Source of the DNA: Psococerastis gibbosa
Lineage: Eukaryota > Arthropoda > Insecta > Psocodea > Psocidae
Length of the DNA stretch: 64,000 bases
Assembly: GCA_963971405.1 (NCBI GenBank)
Contig: OZ020487.1
Coordinates: forward strand, 26,459,371 to 26,523,370
Direction of reading: 5' to 3'
Positions within the stretch are counted from its first letter, which is position 1, and every line of letters begins with the position of its first letter. Both the position numbers and the translations under genes were made by a program. Below the pieces are notes generated by a model. It did no database searches. It was not told the DNA's origin and saw nothing but the letters and a program-made list of their open reading frames with translations. This document shows, in pieces, positions 43,704-55,041 of this stretch.

Positions 43704-44970
43704 CCCCCTCAATCTCTCTTCAGACTGAAACTTTTTATTTTTCATTTAATTTACTATTGTACGAAAATTTTACAAAATGTAGGTACATAGCGTACCGTTA
43801 CGTACATTGTTAATAAAACTTGTATGGATGCCATAGTTTGAAACATCGGTACTGGGTAGGTACATTTAGGAAAAACGTAGGAGACGTTTCCATCTTGGAC
43901 CCCCTAGAAAAAAATCCTGGCTGCGTACGGGCCTACTGCATTAAATCCTATCCTACAGTGCACCGCTTTTCGGATTATTATTGGTACCTACTACAACTGC
44001 TGAAAAACCCACGAGTTAAAGGATAGGGTTCTAAATTATACTTTCGTTGATATAACCAGAATGTAACAACGAAATACCGTTTCAGAGTCAAGTTCACTTT
44101 TGTAGCACGAAGTACCCGAGTAACCTCGCCTCCGGTACAGCCATAAAATCCGGCTTTGTTGGCCACAGAAATACCACTAAGGCCTTCAACTTAGACTAAC
44201 AAAATGTTCGTGCCATGAAAAAAACTTCAATTACACGGGGAACAAAGAGGCAAGGGTCTCATTTTAAATTTCAACACCATGATGAAAGGGGTTTCGTCAA
44301 GGTACCGTTACCTTTTTTGTTCATCCAAAAGAATATTGTCGTGGTGGGGTAGCAAAATCAATTTAGTTGAAGGTGACTTTGTAAACAATTTTTTTTCTTA
44401 CTTAAATCTCCACGTTTTCAAAATTATCTACCCTTTATAGACGCATTTGTAGGTGGCCATTTTAAAAAGGAACCGCCGTATTTGACCTAGCACAGTTTTC
44501 AATGCAAACCACCCCATGTAGAGAAGTCCACTAAACGGACCATCGTGGGTGTGGGAAAGTATGCATTGTGGCAGCCCCTTCGCTATGAGGACTATTAGGA
44601 CACAATGCGCAGCCCTTTGAAAGAAGTTTTGTTTGTTTACATTGAAACTATTGTTGTGAACCTGTGTCCCCAAATTCTTTTCCTATGAATCGTGATTTCT
44701 GATTTTTTTTCCAAAGCCCGCTAGAGTGTTCAAGTTCAGTTTCTTTTATTACAATTACTGACAGGCACGTAGCCAGGGAGGAGGCTGAAGCCCCCCCCCC
44801 CCCCGAAATGTAAACAAAAAAGAAAAAAACAGAGATTATTATTCTAAATGAGTGAAATGAGTTTTTTACATTCAATATTCTGTGTTTGGTAGAGATCACA
44901 CTTTTATCCTTGCATTGTTCAGTTTAATGTTTCACCTGTAATTCTTTTCTCCCTCTAAAGGCACTAAAAC

Positions 44971-45455
44971 CAGAGGCGGACGCAGTAACCGGCTCTGCGG
45001 GCAATTCCCCCTCCCCCTTCTTTGCCTCTAAAACCCAAGTGCTAACTGCACTCAAAATGCGTAAAACCCCACTATTTCAATTTTCAGCCCTATTTTTCAA
45101 AAATACCCCCGGGCCACCCTTGTGCACAATTTAATTCCCTGTAATATAGAAACCTTATTGCTCTGTAAATGAGTATAACCCCAATATTTCAGCCCTAATT
45201 TTCAAAAATTTTTAACCGGGGGAGACCCCCGGGCCCCCCTTCGTATCCTCCGAACCCTCTGGCTCATGCGTAAAGGACACTAACGTCATTAATGTAAAGG
45301 CTGCGTACGTCCATGAGAACGGATTTCCCCATTTTATACACTTTTATGAAAATGTGTGGAGGGGCGCCAAATTATACACCGCCCCCTTCGAAAACCTATC
45401 GTTACGTTAGTGATAAGTGCCCCCCCCCCCTTTATGAGGTCTGGGGCCGCCTTTG
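44971..45455. mobile_element. hAT-type MITE with perfect 8-bp target duplication ACTAAAAC
   Basis: It starts CAGAGGCGGACGC and ends GGGGCCGCCTTTG, flanked on both sides by ACTAAAAC. The 485-bp interior has GCTGCGTACGTCCATGAGAA also found near 43528, so pieces are shared with the 43-kb element. Confidence 0.75.
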
Positions 45456-46369
45456 ACTAAAACTGTGTGTTTTTGCATGTAAATTCTCAAAATTTCCGGG
45501 GGGGGGGGCGGACCCGCCGTTTTATGGGGTCTAGCTTCTAAACTTTACTTTTGTCAGTTCAGTTTTCTCACGGTAAGATTACATTCTCAGAGCATTTAGG
45601 GCTTCACTTATAGTAAAATTGAAATGAAGGGCTCCGAAATCATGCTATCATGCTAAGTTTCACCAAAAATATTGGACTGGGTACCTAGAAACCTAGACAT
45701 ATGCCGTATGCCTGTATAATATTCCCTAAACATATTGTATGTCTATATAATAAAGAAAATCCTTGCCGCACCCTTGCCGACCGGACTTCTATCGTATTTA
45801 GTCTGTAGAAGTAAATGGAAAACGTAAAAAGTAAGAAATGTTTAAAAATGCCATTACTTGTGGGTCTTGATTTAACAATTTTCCTCGTTCCGTGTTGTGA
45901 GGAACTAGCCTATAGGGATTTGTATATTGGTCTGGAACCATGATATGATGAGTGGTTCAGTTGAAGTCGCAGTATAAAAGTGCTAAGAGACCTGAGTGCG
46001 TCATGGCACGGTCTCCGGTCATTGCACTCGGTTGTGCAGCACTCTGGTACTTTGGTAGTATTGTAATCTGTACACTACAATATAGTTTATCAGTCGCTTT
46101 TGCCTTTTATCGAAAAGTGCAGCTGCAGGCTCGGATGTAATAAATGTTTAAAATGACAAATAAAACTACAGCAGTTAGTGCGGGGGGGGGGGGGGGGAAC
46201 TAAAATTTTGGGGTCGAGAAGCTCAAAAAATGCGAGGGAAATTCAAATTTATAAAATATAAATAAATATAACATAAAAGTTTCATCCCCTCAAAGTCTCA
46301 TGCTTCATGCATCATAAAAAAAGGCAGGCCGGCCGATTTGGCAAAAGTTCTGAGGGTGCGGGGATATTC

Positions 46370-46604
46370 CAGTGGCGGCGCTACGGGGGCGCCCGAGGGG
46401 GCCTGGCCCCCCCAACAGTTTCTCCGGTCCCTCTGGGGCCCCCCACTTTTGAGATATTTTACATGTTGTTAAATTGCAGAATTAGAGAACGGTATACCTA
46501 CTCCCAATGAAAAATGTTTTGTTTTTTCATTGGCCCCCCAGATAGAAGTCATGCCCCTCCATGCCCCCCCCCCCCCCGCCTTAAAATTTCTAGCGCCGCC
46601 ACTG
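46370..46604. mobile_element. hAT-type MITE with perfect 8-bp target duplication GGATATTC
   Basis: Inverted ends CAGTGGCGGCGCTA and TAGCGCCGCCACTG, flanked by GGATATTC on each side. It is 235 bp long, with GGGGGC and long C tracts just inside the ends. Confidence 0.88.
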
Positions 46605-46649
46605 GGATATTCAACTATTTTAACTTAGGGAAGCCGGCCGCCTTACCAA

Positions 46650-46840
46650 GTTGAATCCAGCGGACCAGAGCAGGTTCAAAGATGCAGATAACTTGGTAGT
46701 GTGCACAGTGCCGGTAGGGAAACATGGTAGGACTTGTCCTGGTCACCTCCGAACTAATCGTGTGACTTCACTGTGTTTCCCAAGTGGTTCGGAATCCACT
46801 ATAATCAGGAGATCCTCAGTCCTACACGGTGGCCTGGGAC
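46650..46840 (+). repeat. R3 repeat copy
   Basis: GGGAAACATGGTAGGACTTG, TCCTGGTCACCTCCGAACTA and CAAGTGGTTCGGAATCCACT match the copies at 12.3 and 19.1 kb. The junction interrupted by a LINE at 12.48 kb is intact here. Confidence 0.75.
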
Positions 46841-47228
46841 TGTGTACAACCATACTACTACTACTAACTTAGGGAACTGTCCCTATATTGTACCTAATAT
46901 TATCGTATTTTGATGATTCTGTTAATTTTGGTTGACAAGCATTCCATTCTCCATGACAAGCATTCCATTCTCCATGACAAGCATTCCATTCTCCATGTCC
47001 TTGAGCACCTGAGCACCATACAAATCGGTGCCATTGAAGAATTTTTAATTTTTGGTACTGTAGCTTTTTCGTAAAAATGATTGAGGGTTAAAATTTCGCT
47101 AATACAATAGATACCATGAAAATACTACAAAAACCAAAAAGTAGATAGATATCATTTCAAAAAAAAAAAAAAAAATAGGTGGACATAAAATTACAAGCTG
47201 TGCCCCTCAAGCCGAAGCGTGACACAAG

Positions 47229-47364
47229 TAATAATAATATGATACATAAAGTAGTCTTCTACCCCTTAAATGAAGCAATATTTTAATAACTTGCTTAGTT
47301 ATTTAAATATACACGTAAAATAAGAAGCATTAAATTTAGGGCAACCAATTTCCTACACTCTTAA
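47229..47364. repeat. Half copy of the GTACAGCCCGTAGG palindromic element
   Basis: AATATGATACATAAAGTAGTCTTCTAC, TTAATAACTTGCTTAGTTATTTAAAT and AATTTAGGGCAACCAATTTCC with ACACTCTTA match the right arm of 20911-21299. The left arm is missing. Confidence 0.65.
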
Positions 47365-47974
47365 ACTGAGCTCTTAAAAAATAAAACTTCTTGGAATCTT
47401 TGATGGAATGAACAGCTTCACATAGAAAATCTTGAGAGCCCCATAAAAAGCAAAAGTGTGTAGCTAGTTCAATGACCCGCAGGCCTTAACAATAAAACTA
47501 GAATCTATGCGACTTTTATATGCAGGTACTCTAGATTCTTGTACGTAAAACGTACCTATTCAAGTGATATTTCTTAGTGATTATTATTATTGTTCGTTAA
47601 TTAGAATTGCTAATATTTTTTGGACTTTATAGTATACCGTACCTACAGACTGGTTAGACTGGTACGGTAATAACAGAAGAAAAAATGTCGGCAGTTGGTG
47701 TACCTGTATTTCTAAAGGTACCCGTAGCTCTTAGAAAACCCAAAATTGTGAGTGAAAGCATGATTCTATTCAATTTATGCTGGCAGCAAGCCGCATGCAG
47801 CATTTGACGCGACAAAGGTTTTACAGGCTTGGCTATAAGATCTGTATTTTCGGTACTCGGTTCGGTCCGACCTAACAATCCGGACCGAATCCATCCCTAG
47901 TCCGGTTCATATGATGTGTAGTCTTTCCCTTTTTTATAACGCTTTCATTTCTTCTCAAAGGCTTTTAATTGAAC

Positions 47975-48839
47975 AAAAGAACCGGTCCGTGTTTACTCGA
48001 ACATGCTTTCCAATTTATAAATTAGGAAATCATTTTCCTACGGTTAAATTTAAGATCCCTTAAAACTCAATTGCATATTCTGGAACGAACAAACCAACAC
48101 ATTGCAACAGTAGTAACAATGGCACATGGCACGTAATATATTGGAGCGTGAATTTTCCATAATTTCTCAAAAAATAATTTTTTGCACAGAAGCAAATATA
48201 TTGGGAATGCAACCTGCCCGTTTTTGTTATCCTATTGAACACCTAAAACATACCTGAAGGTAGAAATCATCGATAGAAAGGTTCCACAGAAAAATTATTT
48301 TTTGGTCATTTTTCATGAAAATTGAGTTATTTTTATAGAAGCAAACTATCAAGGGGCAAGTGACCCCCCCCCCCGCATTTTGTTAAAATTAATAACGACT
48401 ACAATTTATGTGAATTTAAATGAAATCGTTGGAGCCGTTTTTGAGAAATAATTTTTTTTAGAAGTTTTTTTGGAATTTTTTGAAAATAACCCCCCCCCCC
48501 CCACAGACAGACATTTCGTAAAAACCACTTTTTTGGGGACCTTAAAACGTGTAAATCCGTTGAAATCTCGGAATCGAAAATTTGGACCGTCACAAAGCTT
48601 TCCTTATACTACGTATAAATTGGAAATCAATAATTAACTTAGAATACGTGAACAGCCATGCGCATGGAAATCGACGCACAGACAGACAGACAGACAGACA
48701 GGGCGACAGACCACTTTTTTAGGTTCCTGGGACCTCAAAACGTGTAAATCCGTTGAAATCTCGGAATCGACAATTTAGACCATCACAACACAACACAACA
48801 AAACTGTCCTTATACTACGTATAAATTGGAAAGCAAAAA
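47975..48839 (+). mobile_element. TIR element with TGCTTTCCAATTTATA ends, copy 2 (rearranged)
   Basis: It starts AAAGAACCGGTCCGTGTTTACTCG and ends ATAAATTGGAAAGCAAAAAG. The 3' quarter is duplicated: CCTTAAAACGTGTAAATCCG appears near 48539 and again in similar form near 48735. Between the two copies lies a foreign stretch of about 32 bp that also occurs at 28.9 kb. The CAGA repeats near 48674 are a microsatellite. Confidence 0.75.
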
Positions 48840-49339
48840 GTCGATATTTATTTATTTATGAGCGTGCCTACAGCTAAGTTTCTTATGTTTTTCCGTCAGT
48901 CCATCATTGATCATTGGCGCAGGGTGGGCTTCTCCTGGAGGAATGACCCACGTTGGTGGGCATGAAGGCGTGAAGAACGGCCTGCCCAAACCTCGGTCAT
49001 CGCCCTCCTTTCATCCTATGTAGTCTTCCGCATGCCTCATCCTTTCTCATATTCAGAATCATCATCTTAGAATCCAGGAAAACGTACCTAAACTACGTCG
49101 TACATGCTCGCGAGCGCAAGGTACGTCATTGGAGTTTTTAGTTACTCGACGATTGCCTCATTCGATGACTTCATGGATTAGCGAAAAAATTTTATGTGTT
49201 TATTATTTTATTATAACTTAGGATTTTAGTTGTTGGAATAAACTAAAATGTCCCTCGCCTGACCTCTACGCGGGTCAAAAGACGCATCCAGGGGTAGCCG
49301 GATAGGGCACCCAGGGCTAGCCCCCATCCTAAAATTTTT

Positions 49340-49520
49340 AACCATCATTGAGGGTACAGTGGAAGGAACCAATAAAAGGGGGTGGCCGAAGAAGGAATTC
49401 ATGGATCAACTGAAGGAGGACTCAGGAGCTCGAACCTACCAAGAGCTAACGAGGAAGGCGCAGGACCGAGAAAGCAGGAGAATGATATGCAGGGAGTTGC
49501 TCCCAACCAATCGTTGAGAT
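49340..49520 (+). pseudogene. Non-LTR retrotransposon RT C-terminal tail
   Basis: It translates as TIIEGTVEGTNKRGWPKKEF then MDQLKEDSGARTYQELTRKA and a stop after LLPTNR. This is the end of an RTE-like polyprotein, related to the remnant at 7640. It lies just before the left end of the CACTA-like element. Confidence 0.75.
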
Positions 49521-50138
49521 TATGACCTCAGAAAAATAAGATTAATGTGCCTCTGGTCGGCCGGTCCCAAATGAAGGGCAATGGAGCTCCTCCGAGCCTT
49601 TTCCCGATGTTATTGTTTTTGTCAAACTGTAAAGGCCAACACTCAAAAAATTTTATTGTAAATATAACCCGACAGGGCTTACTGCAACACGAAATTTCGT
49701 GTAACTTTTGGACGGCACGAATAGGGTGTAAATCCTACTAAATGAGTTGTGTTAAATACGTAGAGTAATTGTTACAATAATTGGGATAGATATTACCCAT
49801 ACAAGTTTGGTAAAAATTACACTAGTTGTGTAAATGTGATTGAGTAATGCTTACTAAATTATCTGTGTTTATTTTACACAACTCTTATGTAGATTGAAAC
49901 ATACGACATGTGTATCTTCTACCCAACTATTTGAGTACTATCTAGTTTAGGCTACCTGTTTGGGTTCATGCTACTCAACTACTTGGGTAAAATCTAGCCG
50001 ACCTTATTGTGTGGTTGTAACACAGCAATATATATGCATTGGGTTGGATTTGAACACACGTTGTGTAGAATTTACAGAAGGCGTTGGGTGTTACTTGTAC
50101 CCTCGGTTAGGGTTGCACCTAGCTTACTCAAGAGATGT

Positions 50139-50312
50139 ACCGTAGGGCCGTTACCATGGTGACTTTCAGTTGTTAGCTTTTTATAAATTATTCAGCATTT
50201 GTAATTAACGTTAGAGCCTCAAATAAATTTAGCGGGTCTAACGTTAATTACATATTCTGAATAATTTATAAAAAGCTAACAACTGAACGCCACCAAGGCA
50301 AAGGTCCTACGG
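50139..50312. mobile_element. Foldback element, about 174 bp
   Basis: The left arm ACCGTAGGGCCGTTACCATG then CAGTTGTTAGCTTTTTATAA pairs with TTATAAAAAGCTAACAACTG then GGTCCTACGGT. The loop contains AAATAAATTTAGCGGG. It sits at the inner edge of the left subterminal array of the CACTA-like element. Confidence 0.8.
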
Positions 50313-50748
50313 TCCATCTTCTCATTAAAAAACTGATTATTCGCGATTTTTTTTCAAAGTTATTTCCATTTCATTTGGCAGTCACGAATAGGGAGTTTTT
50401 TTTTAAGTAAGGCAAGTAACACCCAAACCGCAGGTTTCTTTCACTATCCCACTCAGTTTCACCGGTAAATTCTTCACACTGTGAACAAACACAACAAAAT
50501 ACATACATAACAACAACAACAGCCTAATTTAGTGACATTCGCATGTCTCGAACATATAATGTAGGTAAAAGTTCTACACTCACAAACATTAGCTGCACGT
50601 CCGGAAAATACGAAAGTGACGTCAACCATTCGATGTATCAGGAATAATATTCGACAGTTGATACAAAACAAAAGAAGGATTGAGACAAATCAAATAAGAA
50701 TACAAGTTTATATATTGGCATATAACATATAATGAACAAAACTAAGCA

Positions 50749-50874
50749 TTACATTTTACCGTAATTATCAAAAGGGATTTCTTGTTGTCGTTCAACTCTT
50801 AGCATTTCTTCTGTCATGTCTTCGCCATCAGAGAACAATGCTGACACGAAATTTGGAGAACTAAATATATCCAT
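50749..50874 (-). CDS. Possible short coding exon (41 codons)
   Basis: The minus strand has an ATG with favourable context (CAAAATGG) followed by an acidic, well-composed peptide, MDIFSSPNFVSALFSDGEDM then TEEMLRVERQQEIPFDNYG, reaching TACGGTAAAATG. Either translation stops two codons later, or splicing uses GGTAAA as a donor. The composition looks like real protein, unlike neighbouring chance ORFs. I do not recognise it. It could be a first exon of a transposon or host gene running leftward, but no next exon is seen. Confidence 0.3.
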   Translation of the reverse strand: MDIFSSPNFVSALFSDGEDMTEEMLRVERQQEIPFDNYGKM

Positions 50875-50959
50875 TTTGAACTTTAAACTTAACAAACTTT
50901 CACTTTAGGCCTACATTAAATTTGAAGAGGCCACACTAAAAACAATTCTCCTTCTTCTC

Positions 50960-51745
50960 CCCCCCCCCCTAGTGCCATTTCCTGAATTCGCCCTTGTCGA
51001 ATGTTAACGCCTTGAGCTCGGCAATTGTTTTCCATCTTGCTCCGGCGAGTTGTTCAATCCTTTCCTCGAGAGTTGTCCTCGGTCTGCCGATGGTTCTTCT
51101 TCCTTGTGGCCTTGCTTCCGCCAATCTCCAGGTGGTCCTTTTCTCGTCCATCCTTTAAACGTGGCCGAACCATTGCAACTGCTTGTTCTCCATTTTTCTC
51201 TCTATGGAATCCACTTGCGCAGGTCTTGCCTGATGCGGTCGTTTCGGATTCGTTCCCATCTTGTTCGATCAGCAATCCGTCTTAGACACTTCATCTGACT
51301 CCCGTTTATTTTACTTAGGTCACTTGTTGTAGGTGTCCAGCTTTCGCTCCCATAGAGGAGAATCGGCTCCAAGATGGCTTGTTGGACTCTGGTCTTTGTC
51401 TTCCGTTCGAGTTCTCCTTGCTGTTGTCTTTTGGACTCGGTTTCGGTCTGGTGTTGGCCTGTCTGGTTCACTGCTGTACCCAGATAATTGTAGTTTTGCT
51501 GGAGAGTCTGCTATTGGGACTACGTCATCTGCATAGGCAAGGGCTTACACGTACACGTGCCTAAGTCGCCACAAACCGACCAACGATCGATCAGTTCTTG
51601 CCTTGCACGTCTTCATTACTTCATCCATAAAAATCAGGAATAATAGTGGGCTTAAACTGTCCCCTTGTTTTACCCCTCTTTTCATGGCAAACGAACCTGA
51701 CTTCTCGCCATCTAATCGCACTACTCCCTCCATTTTTTCGAACAT
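50960..51745 (-). pseudogene. Non-LTR retrotransposon reverse-transcriptase fragment with frameshifts
   Basis: On the minus strand, GVKQGDSLSPLLFLIFMDEV is reverse-transcriptase motif 4. It is followed in shifted frames by YADDV-like sequence near 51530, LEPILLYGSESWTPTTSDLS, MKCLRRIADRTRWERIRNDR, GHVKRMDEKRTTWRLAEARP and GRRTIGRPRTTLEERIEQLA to the stop near 50969. Several frame changes and an internal deletion make it a dead 5'-truncated copy. Confidence 0.8.
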
Positions 51746-52324
51746 TGACTGAATTGCACTGAAACTAAAAACACCTGAAGGAAAATAAAGTCCAAAAGTT
51801 TGACAACCGGCTACCGCACTTGCTAATAGACATTCAATGACTGGGAAGAGGGAAGCATCAGGGCTCAGGCATCGCGGGTATAACGGTATTTCAGGTTTGC
51901 AGGTGTCACCCGCTGTAAATTTTACACGACCCTCGCGTGGATTCTATCCAAGTTGTGTTAGCATTACACAACTTGTATTCAGATTTCAACGGTTTTTCGC
52001 CAAATAACAGTAGTTTGTTGCGTTTCATCGTGCTATTATTAAATGTTATCATATACAATAATATGTATATTAATATCCCTGATATTATGGGGGTAGTTGG
52101 GGGGGGGGGGGGGGTTCCTCAGTGATACGCCACATATTATAATAATTACATGGCAAAGCTACAAGACTGCGTTACTAGGGGAATGAGGGGAGGGGGTCTA
52201 AATTATAAGATTGAAATAGGAGTAGGCCATTGACATGGCCGCGTTTGGATGTTTTAGATATGTAGAATTTGAAAATTCTACATACAGTAGATCTATTACG
52301 AGCGAGACCGTCGTTTTTTTTTTT

Positions 52325-52985
52325 TATATAAGTTGGGGTACAGGTGTTACCTGTGTGCACTTAAGCCTATTGGCCTATTGTGCCCCCTACAACAAAGTAT
52401 CTACATCACTTCTACATCACTTTCTCGAGGCCTATCTCCCTCACGAGAGCCAGGATCTTGAGGGGATTCAGAAGTGGTAGGTCTTTTACATGTAACTGCA
52501 AGCTTTCCGAGCATGCTGCTCTTCTTCGTGCGATTGCATCGCATCGCATCGCAGGTCCTCCGCACCTTCATTGCAGAATCTGCAAGACTATAGTTGTCTC
52601 CCTAAGAGACTCCAGATATTTAACCCCAGGACCAAAGACGCCAAGGCCTGTTCTTGGTTTGGTACTTCCTAGCCTAGAGCCATCAGTAAACCACTTGATT
52701 GTGTGACTATTGAGAATTCCTGCTGATTCGCAGCATTCTTTCATTGTCCCTAATATAGTTTCGAATTCCCTCCTAAAACAGTATTTTGGATGGATTCTAT
52801 CGCTTGGCATATCCAGGCAGTGGTCAGACGTAGTCAGAGAGGCTGAGTCTCTCTTAATTGCCCTTCCACTCCTAGTAATGCCATTTCTGCAGAAGTTTCC
52901 ACTGCAACATGGAGGGGTGGGAAGTCCAGTACTATCTCCATTGCTGCAGTGGGACAGGATTACATAGCCCCTGTAAAGCATCATG
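52325..52985 (-). pseudogene. Non-LTR retrotransposon RNase H and 3' end, internally deleted
   Basis: The minus strand encodes IKWFTDGSRLGSTKPRTGLG, the start of an RNase H domain with its first catalytic Asp in TDGS, then runs out of frame at about 52570. The segment after that (CDAIARRRAACSESLQLHVK, PLLNPLKILAL) matches the end of the 16.3-kb element, whose Cys-His cluster is deleted here. A shared 3' untranslated region (GGGGCACAATAGGC...GGTAACACCTGTACCCCA) ends in an A/T run at 52317. Confidence 0.8.
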
Positions 52986-53909
52986 TTAGAGAATACGGGC
53001 TTCTGAATGTAGCCATAATTTGGATTATTCAGAGAAAAATTCTCATGTGGTTTGATTTTGCCATGCCCATGAAGCCATGGAGACCGTCGTTCGACTTCAT
53101 GGAAAATTTATGCACTAAATTGTCATAAAATTTAGTCTCAATTGTACACTGAGAAGTAGTGTAGAATTTACTCGATTTCGTGTGATTTCTGCAAATGATG
53201 GGCTTATGTTTAAACAAATGTGTGTAACTTCCAATCAATTTTATGTAATGTATACATTTTACACATCTCCGTGTAGAGCGTTCCCGCCAGAATTCAAATT
53301 TGTTAAGTAAACATTTAGGATTAACGTATAAATTCAAATTAAATTGTTATCAGTTGATAGTAGACATACCAATGAAAGCAATAGAAGTCATAGACAATGT
53401 TAAAAGAAAATTTCAATCACGATTTAGTAAGAAGTTCAATATTGAGAGGTGATTGTAACATATTGCATGCTTCATAGCCTAGGTCCTATGTCTTTCAAAA
53501 GAAAATCAAAGGACTAGTCTGTTGACTTTCAAAATGAGCTCCTATAACTCTACAAATGGTAAATTTACTGTTCATTATTAGCTACTTTGGCCACAGCGGT
53601 CAAGTGGCATGGGTATTAGGCTACTGATGAGGTTTAATACGGGACGGGCCATGAGTCTAAATTCCTACGTGTACACCTTTGCCTATCTCAGTTTTTGACA
53701 ATACTTTAAAATACGTAATTATGAACCGATTTTGATAAACTTGGCAAGTAGAGACTTCTCCTCAATACCTAGACTATGATCATTGGCATGATACCTACTA
53801 ATATATTAGGGTAATAGGCATATGGCAATAATGTAGGAAAGTGTGGGACTCGAACTGACAATTCTTTGATTGGCAGTGAACAAATATCGCTGCATAAATA
53901 GTACAGATG

Positions 53910-54079
53910 CAAGGCCGTGCCCAGGTTTTGATTTCAGGAGGGGTCCAAATTTTTTTTAACGTAATTTATTAATGAATTAATGGATAAATTTTTCAAACCA
54001 TACAGGTTTACACACAAGAATTTATTTCGGGGGGGGGGGGGTCCGGACCCCATGGACCACCCCTCTGGGGACGGCCATG
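53910..54079. mobile_element. hAT-type MITE inside the CACTA-like element
   Basis: Ends CAAGGCCGTGCCCAG and GGGACGGCCATG; flanks TACAGATG and TACAGATA, 7 of 8 identical. It has a run of 13 G followed by GGTCCGGACCCC inside the right end. Confidence 0.8.
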
Positions 54080-54862
54080 TACAGATATACTGTATATCAC
54101 AGGTTCGTGTAGATTTCACCTAAGGGTTGTGTAGACTAAAAAAAAATATGCATTCGTGTGTATGGAACACAAGTGGTGGGCTATGACAACACAAGTAGTC
54201 ATTGCAACTTTAACACAAACTGTAGACTAACATTTACACCATTCTCTAGTGCTCATATTAACCAAATAGTTTAGATTTTACCCAACTTCAGCCACCAACG
54301 CAATTTTTATAAAAGGTACATAGCAGCGTTGTATTTTCAGCCCCTTTTATTCGTGTGATATTTACTCAATACCCACGGCTAGAAAGTACACTGAACACCG
54401 AGTAATACTGACCCAATTTTTGGCCTGCGTTAACACTAGTTTCGTGTAAATAGTCACCCTACACAAAATAGGTTGGTAGAACCCTATCATTGTGTAATGC
54501 TTACACTAATGACTTTACACATATCACTTTGTTGATAGAAACCAATTGCTACTCTTAGTTTAAAACAAATTTGGGTAATCTTTACTTTATTGGGTAATAT
54601 CCAAACAAGTCCCGGCTTACACAGCGTGTGTAAGAAATATTTTTTTCAGTGAAGGGGGCCATGCCCCCCCCCCCCAAATGTGATCGGATGGCCATTGTAT
54701 TTACAGCCTCACAGGTGAATTACTACTGATGCATCATTTATAACAAAAAAAATTTGTTCTTGGCCCTCAAAAAAAAAATCCTGGGTACGGGCCTGTATTA
54801 TACTAAAATGCAATATTGGCTATTATCAGCTGCTAGTGTGCACCGTGTACATTATAAGTCAG

Positions 54863-55035
54863 CAAGGTCGTAGACAAGGGGGGTTCAACCCCCCCCCCCC
54901 TTCCCCCCCCCCCGAAATGAAATGGCTTGATACTAGATAAAATCGGATATTTTGAGAGGAAAAATAAAAATCACTATGTAATATCCAATTAAAATTCTGA
55001 AAGCCCCACGAAAAAAATTCCTGGCTACGGCCTTG
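54863..55035. mobile_element. hAT-type MITE with perfect 8-bp target duplication TAAGTCAG
   Basis: Ends CAAGGTCGTAGACAAGG and CCTGGCTACGGCCTTG, flanked on both sides by TAAGTCAG. There are long C tracts near the left end. It inserted directly beside the split SINE-A copy, duplicating the TCAG before AGGACATG. Confidence 0.9.
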
Positions 55036-55041
55036 TAAGTC

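Larger units (their letters stand above)
49640..54651. mobile_element. Possible CACTA/EnSpm-like element, 5.0 kb, invaded by other repeats
   Basis: The left end CACTCAAAAAATTTTATTGT resembles the reverse complement of the right end, CACTGAAAAAAATATTTCTT. Just inside both ends (49680-50138 and 53080-53330 plus 54085-54640) are dense small imperfect palindromes such as ACACGAAATTTCGTGT, GGGATAGATATTACCC, TTACACTAGTTGTGTAA and GTAATGCTTAC. Terminal CACT and subterminal repeat arrays are hallmarks of CACTA transposons. The interior is filled by a hairpin element, two LINE fragments and a hAT MITE. No transposase is recognisable and the flanks show no clear 3-bp duplication, so the call is tentative. 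Confidence 0.45.
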
